Source: Bacillus sp. ISL-7 (GTDB lineage Bacteria; Bacillota; Bacilli; Bacillales_B; DSM-18226). From it: a stretch of 16,651 nucleotides of DNA. The stretch covers positions 1-16,651 of the forward strand of contig NZ_JAGGQW010000086.1 of NCBI RefSeq assembly GCF_018613065.1, in the 5' to 3' direction. Shown piece after piece: positions 6,258 through 13,335 of this stretch (positions within the stretch are counted from its first letter, which is position 1; the number at the start of each line of letters is the position of its first letter). The position numbers and the translations under genes are program-made. The notes beneath the pieces are model-generated. The model ran no database searches. It saw nothing but the letters and a program-made list of their open reading frames with translations, and was not told where the DNA came from.

Positions 6258-7559
6258 TTAATGGATTTCTGTATAAATAAGTGTTGGTTGGGCTACTTTT
6301 TCTTCAACTAGTTTGTAGGCTGCGTAAATTTTCTCGATGACTTCTTGAACATTCTCAACATTACTGTGGATTGTCACAAGTGCGTCACCCTGTTGGACAA
6401 AATCGCCTACTTTTTTGTGGAGAATAACGCCTACTGCCAAATCAATGACTGATTCTTTAGTGATGCGTCCAGCTCCTAACATCATTGCGGCAATCCCAAT
6501 CATCTCGGCAGTGATTTCAGCAACACATCCTGTTTTTAGGGCTGGTACTTCGATCGTATATTTAGCTGTAGGAAGTTTTGTAGGATCATCAACAACAGAA
6601 GCGTCTCCACCTTGGGCAGCAAGGAATGTTTTAAAGGATTGTAATGCTTTTCCGTTTCGGATCGACTCTTCCAACATTTCACGCGCTTGTTGCAAATCGG
6701 CTGCTTTTTCTGCTAGGACGACCATATGGCTGCCAAGTGTTAAACATAATTCATGTAAATCCTCTGGACCTTGTCCACGAAGGGTATCAATTGCTTCTTT
6801 CACTTCTAAAGCATTTCCTACGGCAAACCCGAGCGGCTGGCTCATATCAGAAATGATCGCTTTTGTCTTCCGTCCCACACCATTTCCAATGTCCACCATT
6901 GTCTGTGCCAATTCTTTCGCATCGTCGAGATTCTTCATGAAAGCCCCACTGCCTGTTTTCACATCAAGAACAATCGCATCTGCTCCTGCGGCAATTTTTT
7001 TACTCATAATTGAGCTTGCAATAAGCGGAATCGAATCGACTGTAGCGGTTACGTCTCTTAAGGCATAAAGCCTTTTATCTGCAGGTGTTAAATTGGCACT
7101 TTGGCCGATTACAGCAATTTTATTTTTGTTCACTAAACGAATAAACTCGTCATTTGTAATTTCAACATGAAAACCTTTTACTGATTCTAATTTATCAATC
7201 GTGCCGCCGGTGTGCCCAAGACCTCTGCCAGACATTTTGGCAATAGGTACCCCAACAGAGGCGACTAATGGCGCTAACACAAGTGTGGTTGTATCACCAA
7301 CACCGCCAGTACTATGCTTATCTACTTTAATTCCTTCAATTCCGGATAAATCGATTTGATCCCCAGAGTTAACCATCGCTTCCGTCAAATAGACGCGTTC
7401 TTCTTTGGACATTCCTTGGAAAAATACTGCCATTGAAAATGCAGACATTTGATAGTCAGGAATACTTCCGTTGGTAAATCCATTTATTAAAAACTGAATT
7501 TCTTCGTTTGTTAATTCAAGACCATTACGTTTTTTCTCAATAATATCAACCATTCTCAT
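6258..7559 (-). CDS. pdp: Pyrimidine-nucleoside phosphorylase
   Basis: Phosphorolysis of uridine, thymidine and deoxyuridine to the free base and (deoxy)ribose-1-phosphate; cytoplasmic dimer. It has 433 residues, the normal length. Seen: [10 protein letters not shown] (residues 81-90) for phosphate and substrate, the family signature [16 protein letters not shown] (110-125), and Arg168, Ser183 and Lys187, which align with base-binding R171, S186 and K190 of E. coli thymidine phosphorylase at a constant offset; His82 aligns with H85. ATG 7559 is preceded by AGGGGGA at 7 nt. It is first gene of the operon with cdd remnant and nupC. A DeoR-like operator, promoter and cre site lie upstream. No deoC, deoB or deoR is in the window. 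Confidence 0.95.
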   Translation of the reverse strand: MRMVDIIEKKRNGLELTNEEIQFLINGFTNGSIPDYQMSAFSMAVFFQGMSKEERVYLTEAMVNSGDQIDLSGIEGIKVDKHSTGGVGDTTTLVLAPLVASVGVPIAKMSGRGLGHTGGTIDKLESVKGFHVEITNDEFIRLVNKNKIAVIGQSANLTPADKRLYALRDVTATVDSIPLIASSIMSKKIAAGADAIVLDVKTGSGAFMKNLDDAKELAQTMVDIGNGVGRKTKAIISDMSQPLGFAVGNALEVKEAIDTLRGQGPEDLHELCLTLGSHMVVLAEKAADLQQAREMLEESIRNGKALQSFKTFLAAQGGDASVVDDPTKLPTAKYTIEVPALKTGCVAEITAEMIGIAAMMLGAGRITKESVIDLAVGVILHKKVGDFVQQGDALVTIHSNVENVQEVIEKIYAAYKLVEEKVAQPTLIYTEIH

Positions 7560-7706
7560 ATCGTTTTCCCCCTAAATTTAGGTTAAAGTCTTTTTATATA
7601 TTTTAAAGAAAGTTTAAGATCATTAAAGTTACAAACTGTTCAGCTTCTAAATACTAGTAGAAATCTGACTAATAACTTCTTGAAATCTTGGTTTGTGTTT
7701 TCCCGA

Positions 7707-7721
7707 AGCGAACGCTTTCAT
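7707..7721 (-). promoter_or_regulatory. CcpA binding site (cre) downstream of the pdp promoter
   Basis: ATGAAAGCGTTCGCT fits the relaxed cre consensus WTGNAANCGNWNNCW at every position; against the stricter TGWAANCGNTNWCA there are two mismatches at the 3' side. It lies about 18-32 nt after the predicted transcription start, suitable for glucose repression of nucleoside catabolism. Confidence 0.7.
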
Positions 7722-7745
7722 CTATCCACTTATTATTTCAAAATA

Positions 7746-7775
7746 ACTATAGCACAGATAGTGAACAAATGTTAA
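7746..7775 (-). promoter_or_regulatory. Promoter of the pdp operon
   Basis: On the minus strand TTAACA (7775-7770), an 18 nt spacer and TATAGT (7751-7746), with an extended -10 TGC directly before it. Transcription should begin near 7739, leaving a 180 nt leader. The -35 box is inside a 20 bp palindrome (7766-7785). Confidence 0.65.
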
Positions 7776-7798
7776 GTAACATTTGAACAAAATTCAAA
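7761..7798 (-). promoter_or_regulatory. DeoR-like operator region upstream of pdp
   Basis: TTTGAACAAAATTCAAA (7782-7798) is a palindrome closely resembling the operator I recall for the B. subtilis DeoR-controlled dra-nupC-pdp operon (TTGAA-N6-TTCAA; here the gap is 5). A half-site copy GAACAAA recurs at 7763-7769. Between them CAAATGTTA-AG-TAACATTTG (7766-7785) is a perfect palindrome covering the -35 box. Control by a deoxyribose-5-phosphate-sensing DeoR is inferred. Confidence 0.55.
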
Positions 7799-8065
7799 CT
7801 CATTTTTTACCATATCGCCATCTTCGTCCTAAATAACATTCATATCAGCAAATATGCACTATATTTAAGAATTTACTGAACTTTTGTAAAAGTACAATAG
7901 AAAAATTGTAAAGATTGGTAATATACAATAACCCTTGCCATTTCATCAAATAATTCAACTAGGTATACAAAACAATTGGAGTTAAAAGCGGGAAATGGAT
8001 GATCTACCAATATATCCGATCGTGGAAAGATGGAGATAGATAAGAAATGAGGTGACATGGGTGTT
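7799..8065. other. AT-rich intergenic stretch without recognisable gene
   Basis: No reading frame here has a ribosome binding site, and no family was recognised. A 71-codon minus frame over 7873-8088 overlaps the small membrane protein gene in another frame, lacks a ribosome binding site and does not look like a conserved protein. Confidence 0.4.
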
Positions 8066-8209
8066 TTAGCTGTAGATAGGAAAAACACTTCTCTTTTTTT
8101 CAGGTATATTTTCTTTCGCTAATTTAGGTCGGTTCCTTGCCGCTAGTACCACTACTCCTGTAACCACTCCTGATAGCAATAAAGCGGCAGTTACAATTCC
8201 TGCAACCAA
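8066..8209 (-). CDS. Possible small single-span membrane protein (47 aa)
   Basis: Read from TTG 8209: M V A G followed by a hydrophobic segment ending VVTGVVVLAA, then a basic tail (RNRPKLAKENIPEKKR) and stop TAA 8068. One N-terminal membrane helix with a positively charged cytoplasmic tail is predicted. The start is supported by AAGGACGGTGAT, close to a full ribosome binding site, 4 nt before TTG; GTG 8218 would add three residues but lies within that site. An upstream TATTATAAAGT could be part of a promoter. No family recognised; no operon partner, and the divergent or upstream neighbours are repeats and a terminator. Could be a chance frame, but composition and initiation signal favour a real small gene. 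Confidence 0.45.
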   Translation of the reverse strand: MVAGIVTAALLLSGVVTGVVVLAARNRPKLAKENIPEKKRSVFPIYS

Positions 8210-8257
8210 ATGAATCACCGTCCTTACTTTATAATAGTTTAATACGTGTTAGAATTT

Positions 8258-8282
8258 GCGAACAGTGACTGTCACTGTTCGC
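8258..8282. repeat. Perfect 25 bp palindrome
   Basis: GCGAACAGTGAC and GTCACTGTTCGC flank a single T at 8270. A diverged relative (AACAGTGCAGTCACTATTT) lies at 8433-8451. Together these could be the ends of a small decayed element of about 190 bp. The palindrome could also be a protein-binding site or a cruciform. Confidence 0.6.
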
Positions 8283-8302
8283 CTATGTGGAGTCCTAAAA
8301 AT

Positions 8303-8348
8303 AACCCAAAATTAAACCTATTGAGGCTTAATTTTGGGTTTTGATTTT
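8303..8348 (-). terminator. Strong bidirectional terminator downstream of the DUF4240 gene
   Basis: AACCCAAAATTAAACCT pairs with AGGCTTAATTTTGGGTT (one mismatch in 17) around ATTG. T-rich tails follow on both sides (TTATTTTT on minus, TTTTGATTTT on plus). On the minus strand it would end the DUF4240 transcript after a tail of about 130 nt. Confidence 0.75.
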
Positions 8349-8467
8349 ATTCGGCCCATACGTACCAAGGATTCCAGCGATCCAATCAAACGCTTGATTA
8401 GTTTTTTTAGACCTTATGTACCAATGACAAACAGTGCAGTCACTATTTACCAACCGAAATCTACCAC

Positions 8468-9025
8468 TTAACCAAGAGGATCTTCTCCAAATCGTTCCCA
8501 AAGGTTTGGAAACATCTCTTCTAGATCATCTTCGTCTTCCCAATCAAATTCAATTTCTTTATTATCTACCAATCCCTTTTGAGACAACAACTCTAGCATC
8601 TCGTCATACAAATCTTCATCCCAATCTTCTGGGTCACCATCCTTTTTCAGTGTATAGGCATCAAAACCTACATTTAGAAAATCCTCGTATTCCGGAACAC
8701 CTTCATCTCCCAAATTTTCTTCAGTTATATAATTTGCCAAAAATTCGGGTTCCTTCAGTGTTTTCTCGTATACCTCTTGTCCTTGTGAAATGAGCCATCC
8801 TCTAAAATAATCAAAAGAATCATCAGAGCATCCTCCCATGATCAGATAGGCTGCACCCCATAGATGAGATTGATAGCTTTCCTTCATGTAACCTTCGAAA
8901 ATAAACTCAAAATCCACGATCTCATCTATCGATTTCTTACTAAGTTCTTCTGTTAACCAGTCAACCTGGTCTTCTTTGTAAGACTTGGACTGCTCTATTA
9001 AATTCCAGTATTCCGTTTTATTCAC
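8468..9025 (-). CDS. DUF4240 domain protein
   Basis: 185 residues, very acidic C-terminus rich in Asp and Glu, no signal peptide or membrane segment, so probably cytoplasmic. The N-terminal half shows the pattern of the DUF4240 family: VNKTEYWNLIEQSK, then DWLTEELSKKS, FEFIFEGYMKESYQSHLWG, and GGCSDDSFDYFRGWLISQG. Function is unknown; such proteins often occur singly or near toxin-immunity loci. Start: GTG 9025 is preceded by GGAGGGG at 7 nt and gives the family's usual N-terminus; the longer in-frame TTG 9061 has no ribosome binding site. It has its own promoter-like sequence and a terminator, so is probably monocistronic. Confidence 0.8.
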   Translation of the reverse strand: MNKTEYWNLIEQSKSYKEDQVDWLTEELSKKSIDEIVDFEFIFEGYMKESYQSHLWGAAYLIMGGCSDDSFDYFRGWLISQGQEVYEKTLKEPEFLANYITEENLGDEGVPEYEDFLNVGFDAYTLKKDGDPEDWDEDLYDEMLELLSQKGLVDNKEIEFDWEDEDDLEEMFPNLWERFGEDPLG

Positions 9026-9101
9026 TCTATGACCCCTCCAGTATATGTAGATATTACTCAATTACGGTTTTTCCTTTTACCAAAAATATTTATTAATTCC
9101 T

Positions 9102-9131
9102 ATTTTATCGAGTATAACAATTTATTTACAA
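9102..9131 (-). promoter_or_regulatory. Possible promoter of the DUF4240 gene
   Basis: TTGTAA (9131-9126), 18 nt spacer, TAAAAT (9107-9102) on the minus strand, located between the upstream terminator and the GTG start. Each box has one or two mismatches, so the call is tentative. Confidence 0.35.
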
Positions 9132-9133
9132 CC

Positions 9134-9166
9134 CAAAAAAATTGCGATACCGCTAAGGAGTATCGC
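9134..9166 (-). terminator. Terminator of the zinc-ribbon/gp49-like gene
   Basis: On the minus strand GCGATAC pairs with GTATCGC (7 bp, 9 nt loop), then AATTTTTTTGGG. It lies 38 nt after the stop of the upstream gene and separates it from the DUF4240 gene. Confidence 0.8.
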
Positions 9167-9203
9167 CATTCTAAGAGTTCAACTCCTTTTTAATAATTTG
9201 CTA

Positions 9204-9581
9204 TTATACTAGGTATGCCCCTAAGGCCACCATCGCTTTCTTTAATGCTTGTTCATAGGCCTTATCCTTACCCACTACAGTACGAAAATCTGCAACGTCT
9301 CGAACTGTCGAACGTCCTTCAATTTCATACCCATTATTAAAAATAAGAAGACATATCGTTGATTTATCACTCATACGATGGAATTTTTTCTCTACGAGCA
9401 TTTCTTCTAATTTAATCCGTTTTTCATCCTTAATCGGATGGGTTCGAGAATACGGGATGACGATATGGTCATACATATGGTGATTCTTACAAGTTACGAT
9501 AAGAATTTTTTCCCCTTTATGTTCCACTTGATTGATCTCTCCGCATTTTGGACAAATACTATCTATGAACATACTTACCAT
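9204..9581 (-). CDS. Zinc-ribbon protein with phage N4 gp49-like domain
   Basis: 125 residues. The N-terminus has CPKCG (residues 10-14) followed by Cys31 and HH at 34-35, a likely small zinc ribbon. The C-terminal half (about 73-125) shows the pattern of the N4 gp49/Sf6 gp66 phage family: CLLIFNNGYEIEGRST, an F...G spacing, AYEQALKK, and a final GAYLV. Members of that family are small phage proteins of unknown role. The ATG at 9581 has GGGAG 8 nt upstream; ATG 9572 is a possible alternative. It is a single gene with a downstream terminator. Family assignment is by memory of the pattern; function unknown, probably of phage origin. Confidence 0.6.
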   Translation of the reverse strand: MVSMFIDSICPKCGEINQVEHKGEKILIVTCKNHHMYDHIVIPYSRTHPIKDEKRIKLEEMLVEKKFHRMSDKSTICLLIFNNGYEIEGRSTVRDVADFRTVVGKDKAYEQALKKAMVALGAYLV

Positions 9582-9666
9582 TTACCGCACTCCCTTTAAA
9601 TTATTTGGTTAATAGGATAAAAACAACTTAGAACAAAGGTTGTGTTACTTTATATATTTCATTTCC

Positions 9667-9696
9667 AAAAAAAAATACCTTCTAATATTGAAGGTA
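9667..9696 (-). terminator. Terminator hairpin downstream of the FMN reductase/isochorismatase unit
   Basis: TACCTTC pairs with GAAGGTA; the loop is a self-complementary AATATT region. On the minus strand nine T residues follow. Plus-strand tail CTTAATTTTTCTT is weaker. Confidence 0.75.
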
Positions 9697-9996
9697 CTTA
9701 ATTTTTCTTACATTGGATTTACGCCTTACAAAAGCAGAACTACTTTCCAATATTGGTTTAAAAACCATATCTAACTAAATACAACAAAACACTCCAATTA
9801 GGGTTTAACGGAAGGTTATTTGGAATAAACATTTTAGTATATCACGAGGTTATTAATCTTTTTATTGAAAAATGTTGACAAACTATTAGCTGGTTTAGTT
9901 GAAGAAGGGGTCCTGATGGCAAAACGCGAATTTCGTATAAAATCCGCGTTTGTTGGTGAGGTTAGCTAAATATATGTCATGTTGACCTTTGTTGAT
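9697..9996. other. Intergenic stretch with one imperfect inverted repeat, no confirmed gene
   Basis: The clearest element is AAACGCGAATTT / AAATCCGCGTTT (9922-9933 and 9940-9951), 11 of 12 pairs with a 6 nt loop. It is followed on the minus strand only by TTTTGCC, so it is a poor terminator. On the plus strand ATG 9916 with AAGGGG 5 nt before it opens 17 codons (MAKREFRIKSAFVGEVS); the same frame is open upstream for some 25 codons. No family was recognised. Confidence 0.35.
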
Positions 9997-10353
9997 CTAG
10001 TCATTCTGCTTGCCGTGGTCTCTCTGAGCTCCCCTATAGCTTCCAATTAAATTTTGATAACCAGGAAGTTGACTAGAGAGTAAAGCGCCAAAACCTTCAA
10101 CGTCGTTGCGCCAATCGCGTTGTAATTCGCACGCTACGCTAAACCAGTTCATAAGCTGTACTCCACCATGGGCCATACGCATTAATGACGCGTTCGCTAC
10201 TTGTTTGCTAAACGTTCCGGAAGCATCAGTGACAACAAATACTTCGTAACCAGCATTTACAGCAGATAGTGCCGGGAACGCAACACAAACATCAGTAACA
10301 ACTCCTGCTATAATTAGTTGTTTTTTACCTGTTGCTTCAACCAATGACAACAC
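9997..10353 (-). pseudogene. 5'-truncated isochorismatase-like hydrolase (YcaC-type)
   Basis: The 118 codons correspond to about the last 110 residues of a cysteine hydrolase of the isochorismatase superfamily (full length about 200). Seen: VEATGKKQLIIAGVVTDVCV with the nucleophilic Cys23, FPALSAV, VVTDASGTF and the C-terminal WFSVACELQRDWRND. The N-terminal half, which supplies the catalytic Asp and Lys, is absent; upstream sequence breaks into TATATA-rich DNA and a stop codon. There is no ribosome binding site before the GTG 10353. It follows the FMN reductase gene in the same direction, 80 bp away. Almost certainly inactive. Confidence 0.85.
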
Positions 10354-10433
10354 TATTTACTGTCAACAAAATTTATATATATATAAAATCATCACAAAAA
10401 ATTACTGATGATGCTCTGTATTCTTTGGTTAAT

Positions 10434-10988
10434 TTAAAAAGGAGTGTGATCGATCCAATGAATAAATTGTTGTAAATAGCGCTCAAGATATCGTTTTGTT
10501 TTTTCGTCAGTAAGCACTTTCTGATCAGAGTCAATCTTTTCATGTACTTGCGAAATCAGCACTTTTTGAAATGGAAGAACCTGAGCTTGTATTGCTTCTA
10601 ATATTTGTCTGATTTGCATTTGAGCAAAGGCAGTCCCTAATCCCCCAGGAGTTGCTCCGATTAAGCCAACCGGTTTTCTACTAAGAACAGAGGACTTCGG
10701 AGTTCTTGACGCCCAGTCTAATGCATTTTTTAGCACGCCCGGAATTCCAGAATTGTACTCTGGACTAACGATAATGATACCGTCAACGTCCTGAATAGCG
10801 GACTTAAATAATGTTACTGTTTCTGGATCACCGCCAGTTTCTAAATCTTCGTTAAACAAAGGAAGATCGTTGATTTCGATCCAGCGAAATTGAGCAGCAT
10901 CACTCATATCTGTCAATGATTGAGCAACGATTCGGTTATAAGAATTTTTTCGTAAACTTCCACAAATAAGGCCAATGGTTTTGGGCAT
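10434..10988 (-). CDS. NADPH-dependent FMN reductase (azoreductase/ChrR-like flavoprotein)
   Basis: Flavodoxin-like oxidoreductase, 184 residues, cytoplasmic, using NAD(P)H to reduce FMN, quinones or azo compounds. Seen: the FMN phosphate loop GSLRKNSYN (residues 10-18), SPEYNSGIPGVLKNALDWAS (about 75-94), which binds the isoalloxazine ring, and GATPGGLGTAFAQMQ. Start: ATG 10988 has AAGGAGGG 7 nt upstream and yields the typical N-terminus MPKTIGLICGS; the longer frame to 11030 has no such site. It is divergent from the LtrA gene with only 73 bp between starts, so promoters must overlap. Physiological substrate not predictable. Confidence 0.9.
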   Translation of the reverse strand: MPKTIGLICGSLRKNSYNRIVAQSLTDMSDAAQFRWIEINDLPLFNEDLETGGDPETVTLFKSAIQDVDGIIIVSPEYNSGIPGVLKNALDWASRTPKSSVLSRKPVGLIGATPGGLGTAFAQMQIRQILEAIQAQVLPFQKVLISQVHEKIDSDQKVLTDEKTKRYLERYLQQFIHWIDHTPF

Positions 10989-11061
10989 AGAGATTCCCTC
11001 CTTGTTTGAAATCAAATTTAATAATACCATATTTTATCATTTATAGGAGGCGTTGCTAGCT

Positions 11062-12153
11062 ATGGTAGAAAAAAAGGTGACTTGGTTAGAACTTTTTTAT
11101 GACTTGCTATTTGTGGCAGCAGTTGCAACTACTACTCATGTTTTACTTCATGTTGAAAAAGGTTATATTTATCCAGAATATCTATTAAAGTTTGCTCTAA
11201 TGTTTATCCCGATATGGTGGTCTTGGACTGGACAAACAATGTTTATTAATCGGTTTGGACAAGATTTTTTGCATCAACGTATCTTTATAATTCTTCAAAT
11301 GTTATTTGTCCTTGTTATGACATCCAGCTTATCGGAAGATTTTGATCAATACTATCTCCCTTTTCTTATTGGCTATATTGGAGTAAGGGCACTAACGGCA
11401 ATTCAGTATCTTGTTGTTCAGAATCTAGAAGAAGGGGATAGAAAAACAGCTGCGCGGTTTTTAGGAACATGTTTTGGGATTGGAGTCCTCCTCTCATTTC
11501 TCTCTATCTTTTTTGATTCATGGATTCGATACGCTGCGTTATATGCAGGAATTATTGTCGATGTTATTGTGCCTGTTTTCGGACGCAGATATTTGGTAAG
11601 AGCCCTGACCAATACGGCCCATTTATTAGAACGATTTGCTTTATTGACATTAATCCTTTTTGGAGAATCGGTCGTCAGCACCCTATTTGTACTACAGCCC
11701 CAAAAAGGTGATTGGAATTCGATCTCATTTTCGATTATTTCATTTATCCTTATTATTTCGATGTGGTGGCAATATTTTGATAATGTAGAAAAGAAGGTAG
11801 ATAAGTCGATTCATGGGGCAGGACAAACTATTATTTACGGACATCTGTTTATTCTAATGTCTTTGAGCATGATTGCAGCATCTATCAAACTGATGTTTTT
11901 ATCTGAGGTCCATTATTCATTTATCGTATATTTTGTATTTAGTTCTGTATTGCTCTATTTCATTTCAACTACCATTGTTTTTCATCAATACAGGTATGAA
12001 CAACACCGTCTGAAAATTTATCATTTAGGGTTGTTTTTAGGGATTTTAGCAGCCTTTTTTATTATTAATTTGATCATGGTAGTTCCAAACATTGTCATAA
12101 TGGGTGAATTAACTCTATTTTTTATCATCTATGCTAAATTTACAACCACTTAA
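11062..12153 (+). CDS. Low temperature requirement A (LtrA) family membrane protein
   Basis: 363 residues with about ten hydrophobic segments. Seen: the family N-terminus KKVTWLELFYDLLFVAAVA, WWSWTGQTMFINRFG, ERFALLTLILFGESVV and WWQYFDN, all hallmarks of LtrA proteins, first described in Listeria as needed for growth in the cold. Biochemical function unknown. ATG 11062 is chosen because it gives the conserved N-terminus; AGGAGG is 11 nt upstream, a little far. The in-frame TTG 11053 is only 2 nt from that site. Single gene, divergent from the FMN reductase and convergent with terC. Confidence 0.88.
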   Translation: MVEKKVTWLELFYDLLFVAAVATTTHVLLHVEKGYIYPEYLLKFALMFIPIWWSWTGQTMFINRFGQDFLHQRIFIILQMLFVLVMTSSLSEDFDQYYLPFLIGYIGVRALTAIQYLVVQNLEEGDRKTAARFLGTCFGIGVLLSFLSIFFDSWIRYAALYAGIIVDVIVPVFGRRYLVRALTNTAHLLERFALLTLILFGESVVSTLFVLQPQKGDWNSISFSIISFILIISMWWQYFDNVEKKVDKSIHGAGQTIIYGHLFILMSLSMIAASIKLMFLSEVHYSFIVYFVFSSVLLYFISTTIVFHQYRYEQHRLKIYHLGLFLGILAAFFIINLIMVVPNIVIMGELTLFFIIYAKFTTT

Positions 12154-12502
12154 TAAAATACGGAAAATTTAATAATGGGGGTCCTGATGCATGCCTATCA
12201 AGCTAATTCGAATACATGTCCCCCATGTAAGGAAAATACGCTATCCTTTTAGTTCCTATTTAAAACATAGAAGTCCCTCTCCCTTTACTATTCCCTAAAC
12301 AATATCGATCCAAAATTTTTAATTAATAGGTAATTCTTTACGGTCATTTGCCTGGGGTAGTTTTTCAATCCAACAATACCAACTAAGATAGCATTTAGCA
12401 GCGGTGGCATTAAGCCAAAGCTGCTAAATGGCAAGGACATCGAAATTAATGGGAATTTACCATGTGTCATTCGTAAAGGCGCATGGTTACTTGGAATTTT
12501 TT
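12154..12502. other. Convergent intergenic region with two inverted repeats; possible gene relic
   Basis: ATGGGGG (12175-12181) and CCCCCAT (12220-12226) form a long-range inverted repeat after LtrA. At 12394-12428 TTTAGCAGC pairs with GCTGCTAAA, with an inner TGGC/GCCA pair, a strong two-part hairpin. The minus frame 12288-12470 (60 codons, MTHGKFPLISMSLP...) and an opposing plus frame ending at 12522 both look protein-like but lack ribosome binding sites and recognised families. A relic of a lost gene is possible. Confidence 0.35.
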
Positions 12503-13162
12503 CTATAGCAGTTTTTTCTTAGAAATTAAATATCCAAAACCAATAACAAAAACTGTAATAGCCGTAGGAACCAATAAATGTAGACCTTGAGTGAGAATAG
12601 GTTCAAATTTTGGTTCTCCGACGATCATTTCACCTGCAGTCCAAGATAAGATTCCCGCACCTGCATAAGAGATAATAGGGTAATTTTCCATTGCTTTTAA
12701 TATTAACTGGCTCCCAAAAACAACGATAGGAATACTAATAATAACTCCGATGATAATACCGACTAAATTTCCTTCAGCAGCACCAGCAATAGCTAGTACA
12801 TTATCAAGCGACATTACGGCATCAGCAATCATGATTGTTTTCACAGCGGAAAATAAGCTTGAACCTCCTTCTCTAAGATTTTCTTCATCATCGCCAATTA
12901 GTAGTTTAATGGCAATATACACTAGAAGAAGCCCACCTATAAAAGTTACATAAGGTACGTCTAGTAGGTAAATAATTGCTACTGCAAATATTAAACGTAA
13001 AATAATGGCTCCAAATGTTCCCCAAAAGATCGCTTTCTTTTGTTGTTTCTTTGGAACATTACGTGATGCCATTGCGATAACGATTGCGTTATCTCCACTT
13101 AAGACAATATTGATTAAAATTATTTTCATGAGTACCGCAAATGACAAACCAAAAATCTCCAA
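12503..13162 (-). CDS. TerC family integral membrane protein (YjbE-like)
   Basis: 219 residues with about seven membrane helices. TerC proteins are linked to metal (manganese) export or to metalation of secreted enzymes. Seen: NIVLSGDNAIVIAMASRN with Asp24, and ADAVMSLDNVLAIAG with Asp114 and Asp120, the paired acidic motifs of the family. Length fits the YjbE subgroup better than the longer YkoY/YceF. Start: TTG 13162 has AGAGGTGA at the right distance; GTG 13171 (three more residues) overlaps that site. No yybP-ykoY riboswitch was recognised upstream, although that element often precedes this family; instead there is a short leader with a palindrome. Convergent with LtrA. Confidence 0.88.
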   Translation of the reverse strand: MEIFGLSFAVLMKIILINIVLSGDNAIVIAMASRNVPKKQQKKAIFWGTFGAIILRLIFAVAIIYLLDVPYVTFIGGLLLVYIAIKLLIGDDEENLREGGSSLFSAVKTIMIADAVMSLDNVLAIAGAAEGNLVGIIIGVIISIPIVVFGSQLILKAMENYPIISYAGAGILSWTAGEMIVGEPKFEPILTQGLHLLVPTAITVFVIGFGYLISKKKLL

Positions 13163-13179
13163 AGTATTCACCTCTAGAA

Positions 13180-13200
13180 AAAGTTAACTTTGTCATTATA
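13180..13200 (-). promoter_or_regulatory. terC -10 box and palindromic site near transcription start
   Basis: TATAAT (13200-13195, minus strand) is a perfect -10; no good -35 is seen. The perfect palindrome AAAGTTAACTTT (13180-13191) covers the predicted start point and could bind a repressor. No known operator consensus was matched. Confidence 0.45.
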
Positions 13201-13237
13201 TTAATTTGATGGAAAAAAAAGACCTTTTCTTATACGT

Positions 13238-13335
13238 ATGAGTATCCCTATAGCTGAAGCTAGGGGTTTCGAAAGAACAGTCTTTAAAGCCGCATTGTCT
13301 TTACGAGGGCTACCACAAGCTGATATGGAAAGGTA
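13238..13335 (-). mobile_element. IS200/IS605-like right end with omega-RNA-like sequence (relic)
   Basis: The minus strand ends ...AAACCCCTAGCTTCAGCT, ATAGGGATACTCAT (13269-13238), a short stem-loop followed by GATACTCAT, the form of right ends of TnpB-carrying IS605/IS1341 elements. The preceding 60-70 bases (around GGTAGCCCTCG, CAATGCGGC and CTGTTCTTTCG) look like the omega-RNA scaffold of such elements. 30 of 32 bases recur at 16494-16525. No tnpA or tnpB frame is present, so this is a relic or a non-autonomous PATE-like copy. Confidence 0.6.

Noticed and set aside
6415..7068. Long plus-strand frame (217 codons) opposite pdp.
   Set aside because: Antisense shadow of a strongly supported gene; no ribosome binding site and unnatural composition.
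7873..8088. 71-codon minus frame.
   Set aside because: No initiation signal, overlaps the better supported small membrane protein gene in another frame, and shows no recognisable motif.
8328..8467. Minus-strand open frame after the DUF4240 gene (...AFDWIAGILGTYGPNKIKTQN).
   Set aside because: Protein-like, but it has no start codon or ribosome binding site and its stop lies inside the terminator stem.
9875..9880. TTGACA on the plus strand as a promoter -35.
   Set aside because: No acceptable -10 box at 16-18 nt.
9916..9969. 17-codon frame MAKREFRIKSAFVGEVS with a ribosome binding site-like AAGGGG.
   Set aside because: It consists largely of the inverted repeat 9922-9951, and no family was recognised; noted under the intergenic stretch only.
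9907..12189. Identical 12-mer GGGGTCCTGATG at 9907-9918 and 12178-12189.
   Set aside because: In 16.6 kb several chance 12-mer matches are expected, and the flanks do not match.
13238..13335. A yybP-ykoY manganese riboswitch upstream of terC.
   Set aside because: The expected conserved core was not found; the segment fits an IS605-like right end better, as shown by its second copy in tetR.
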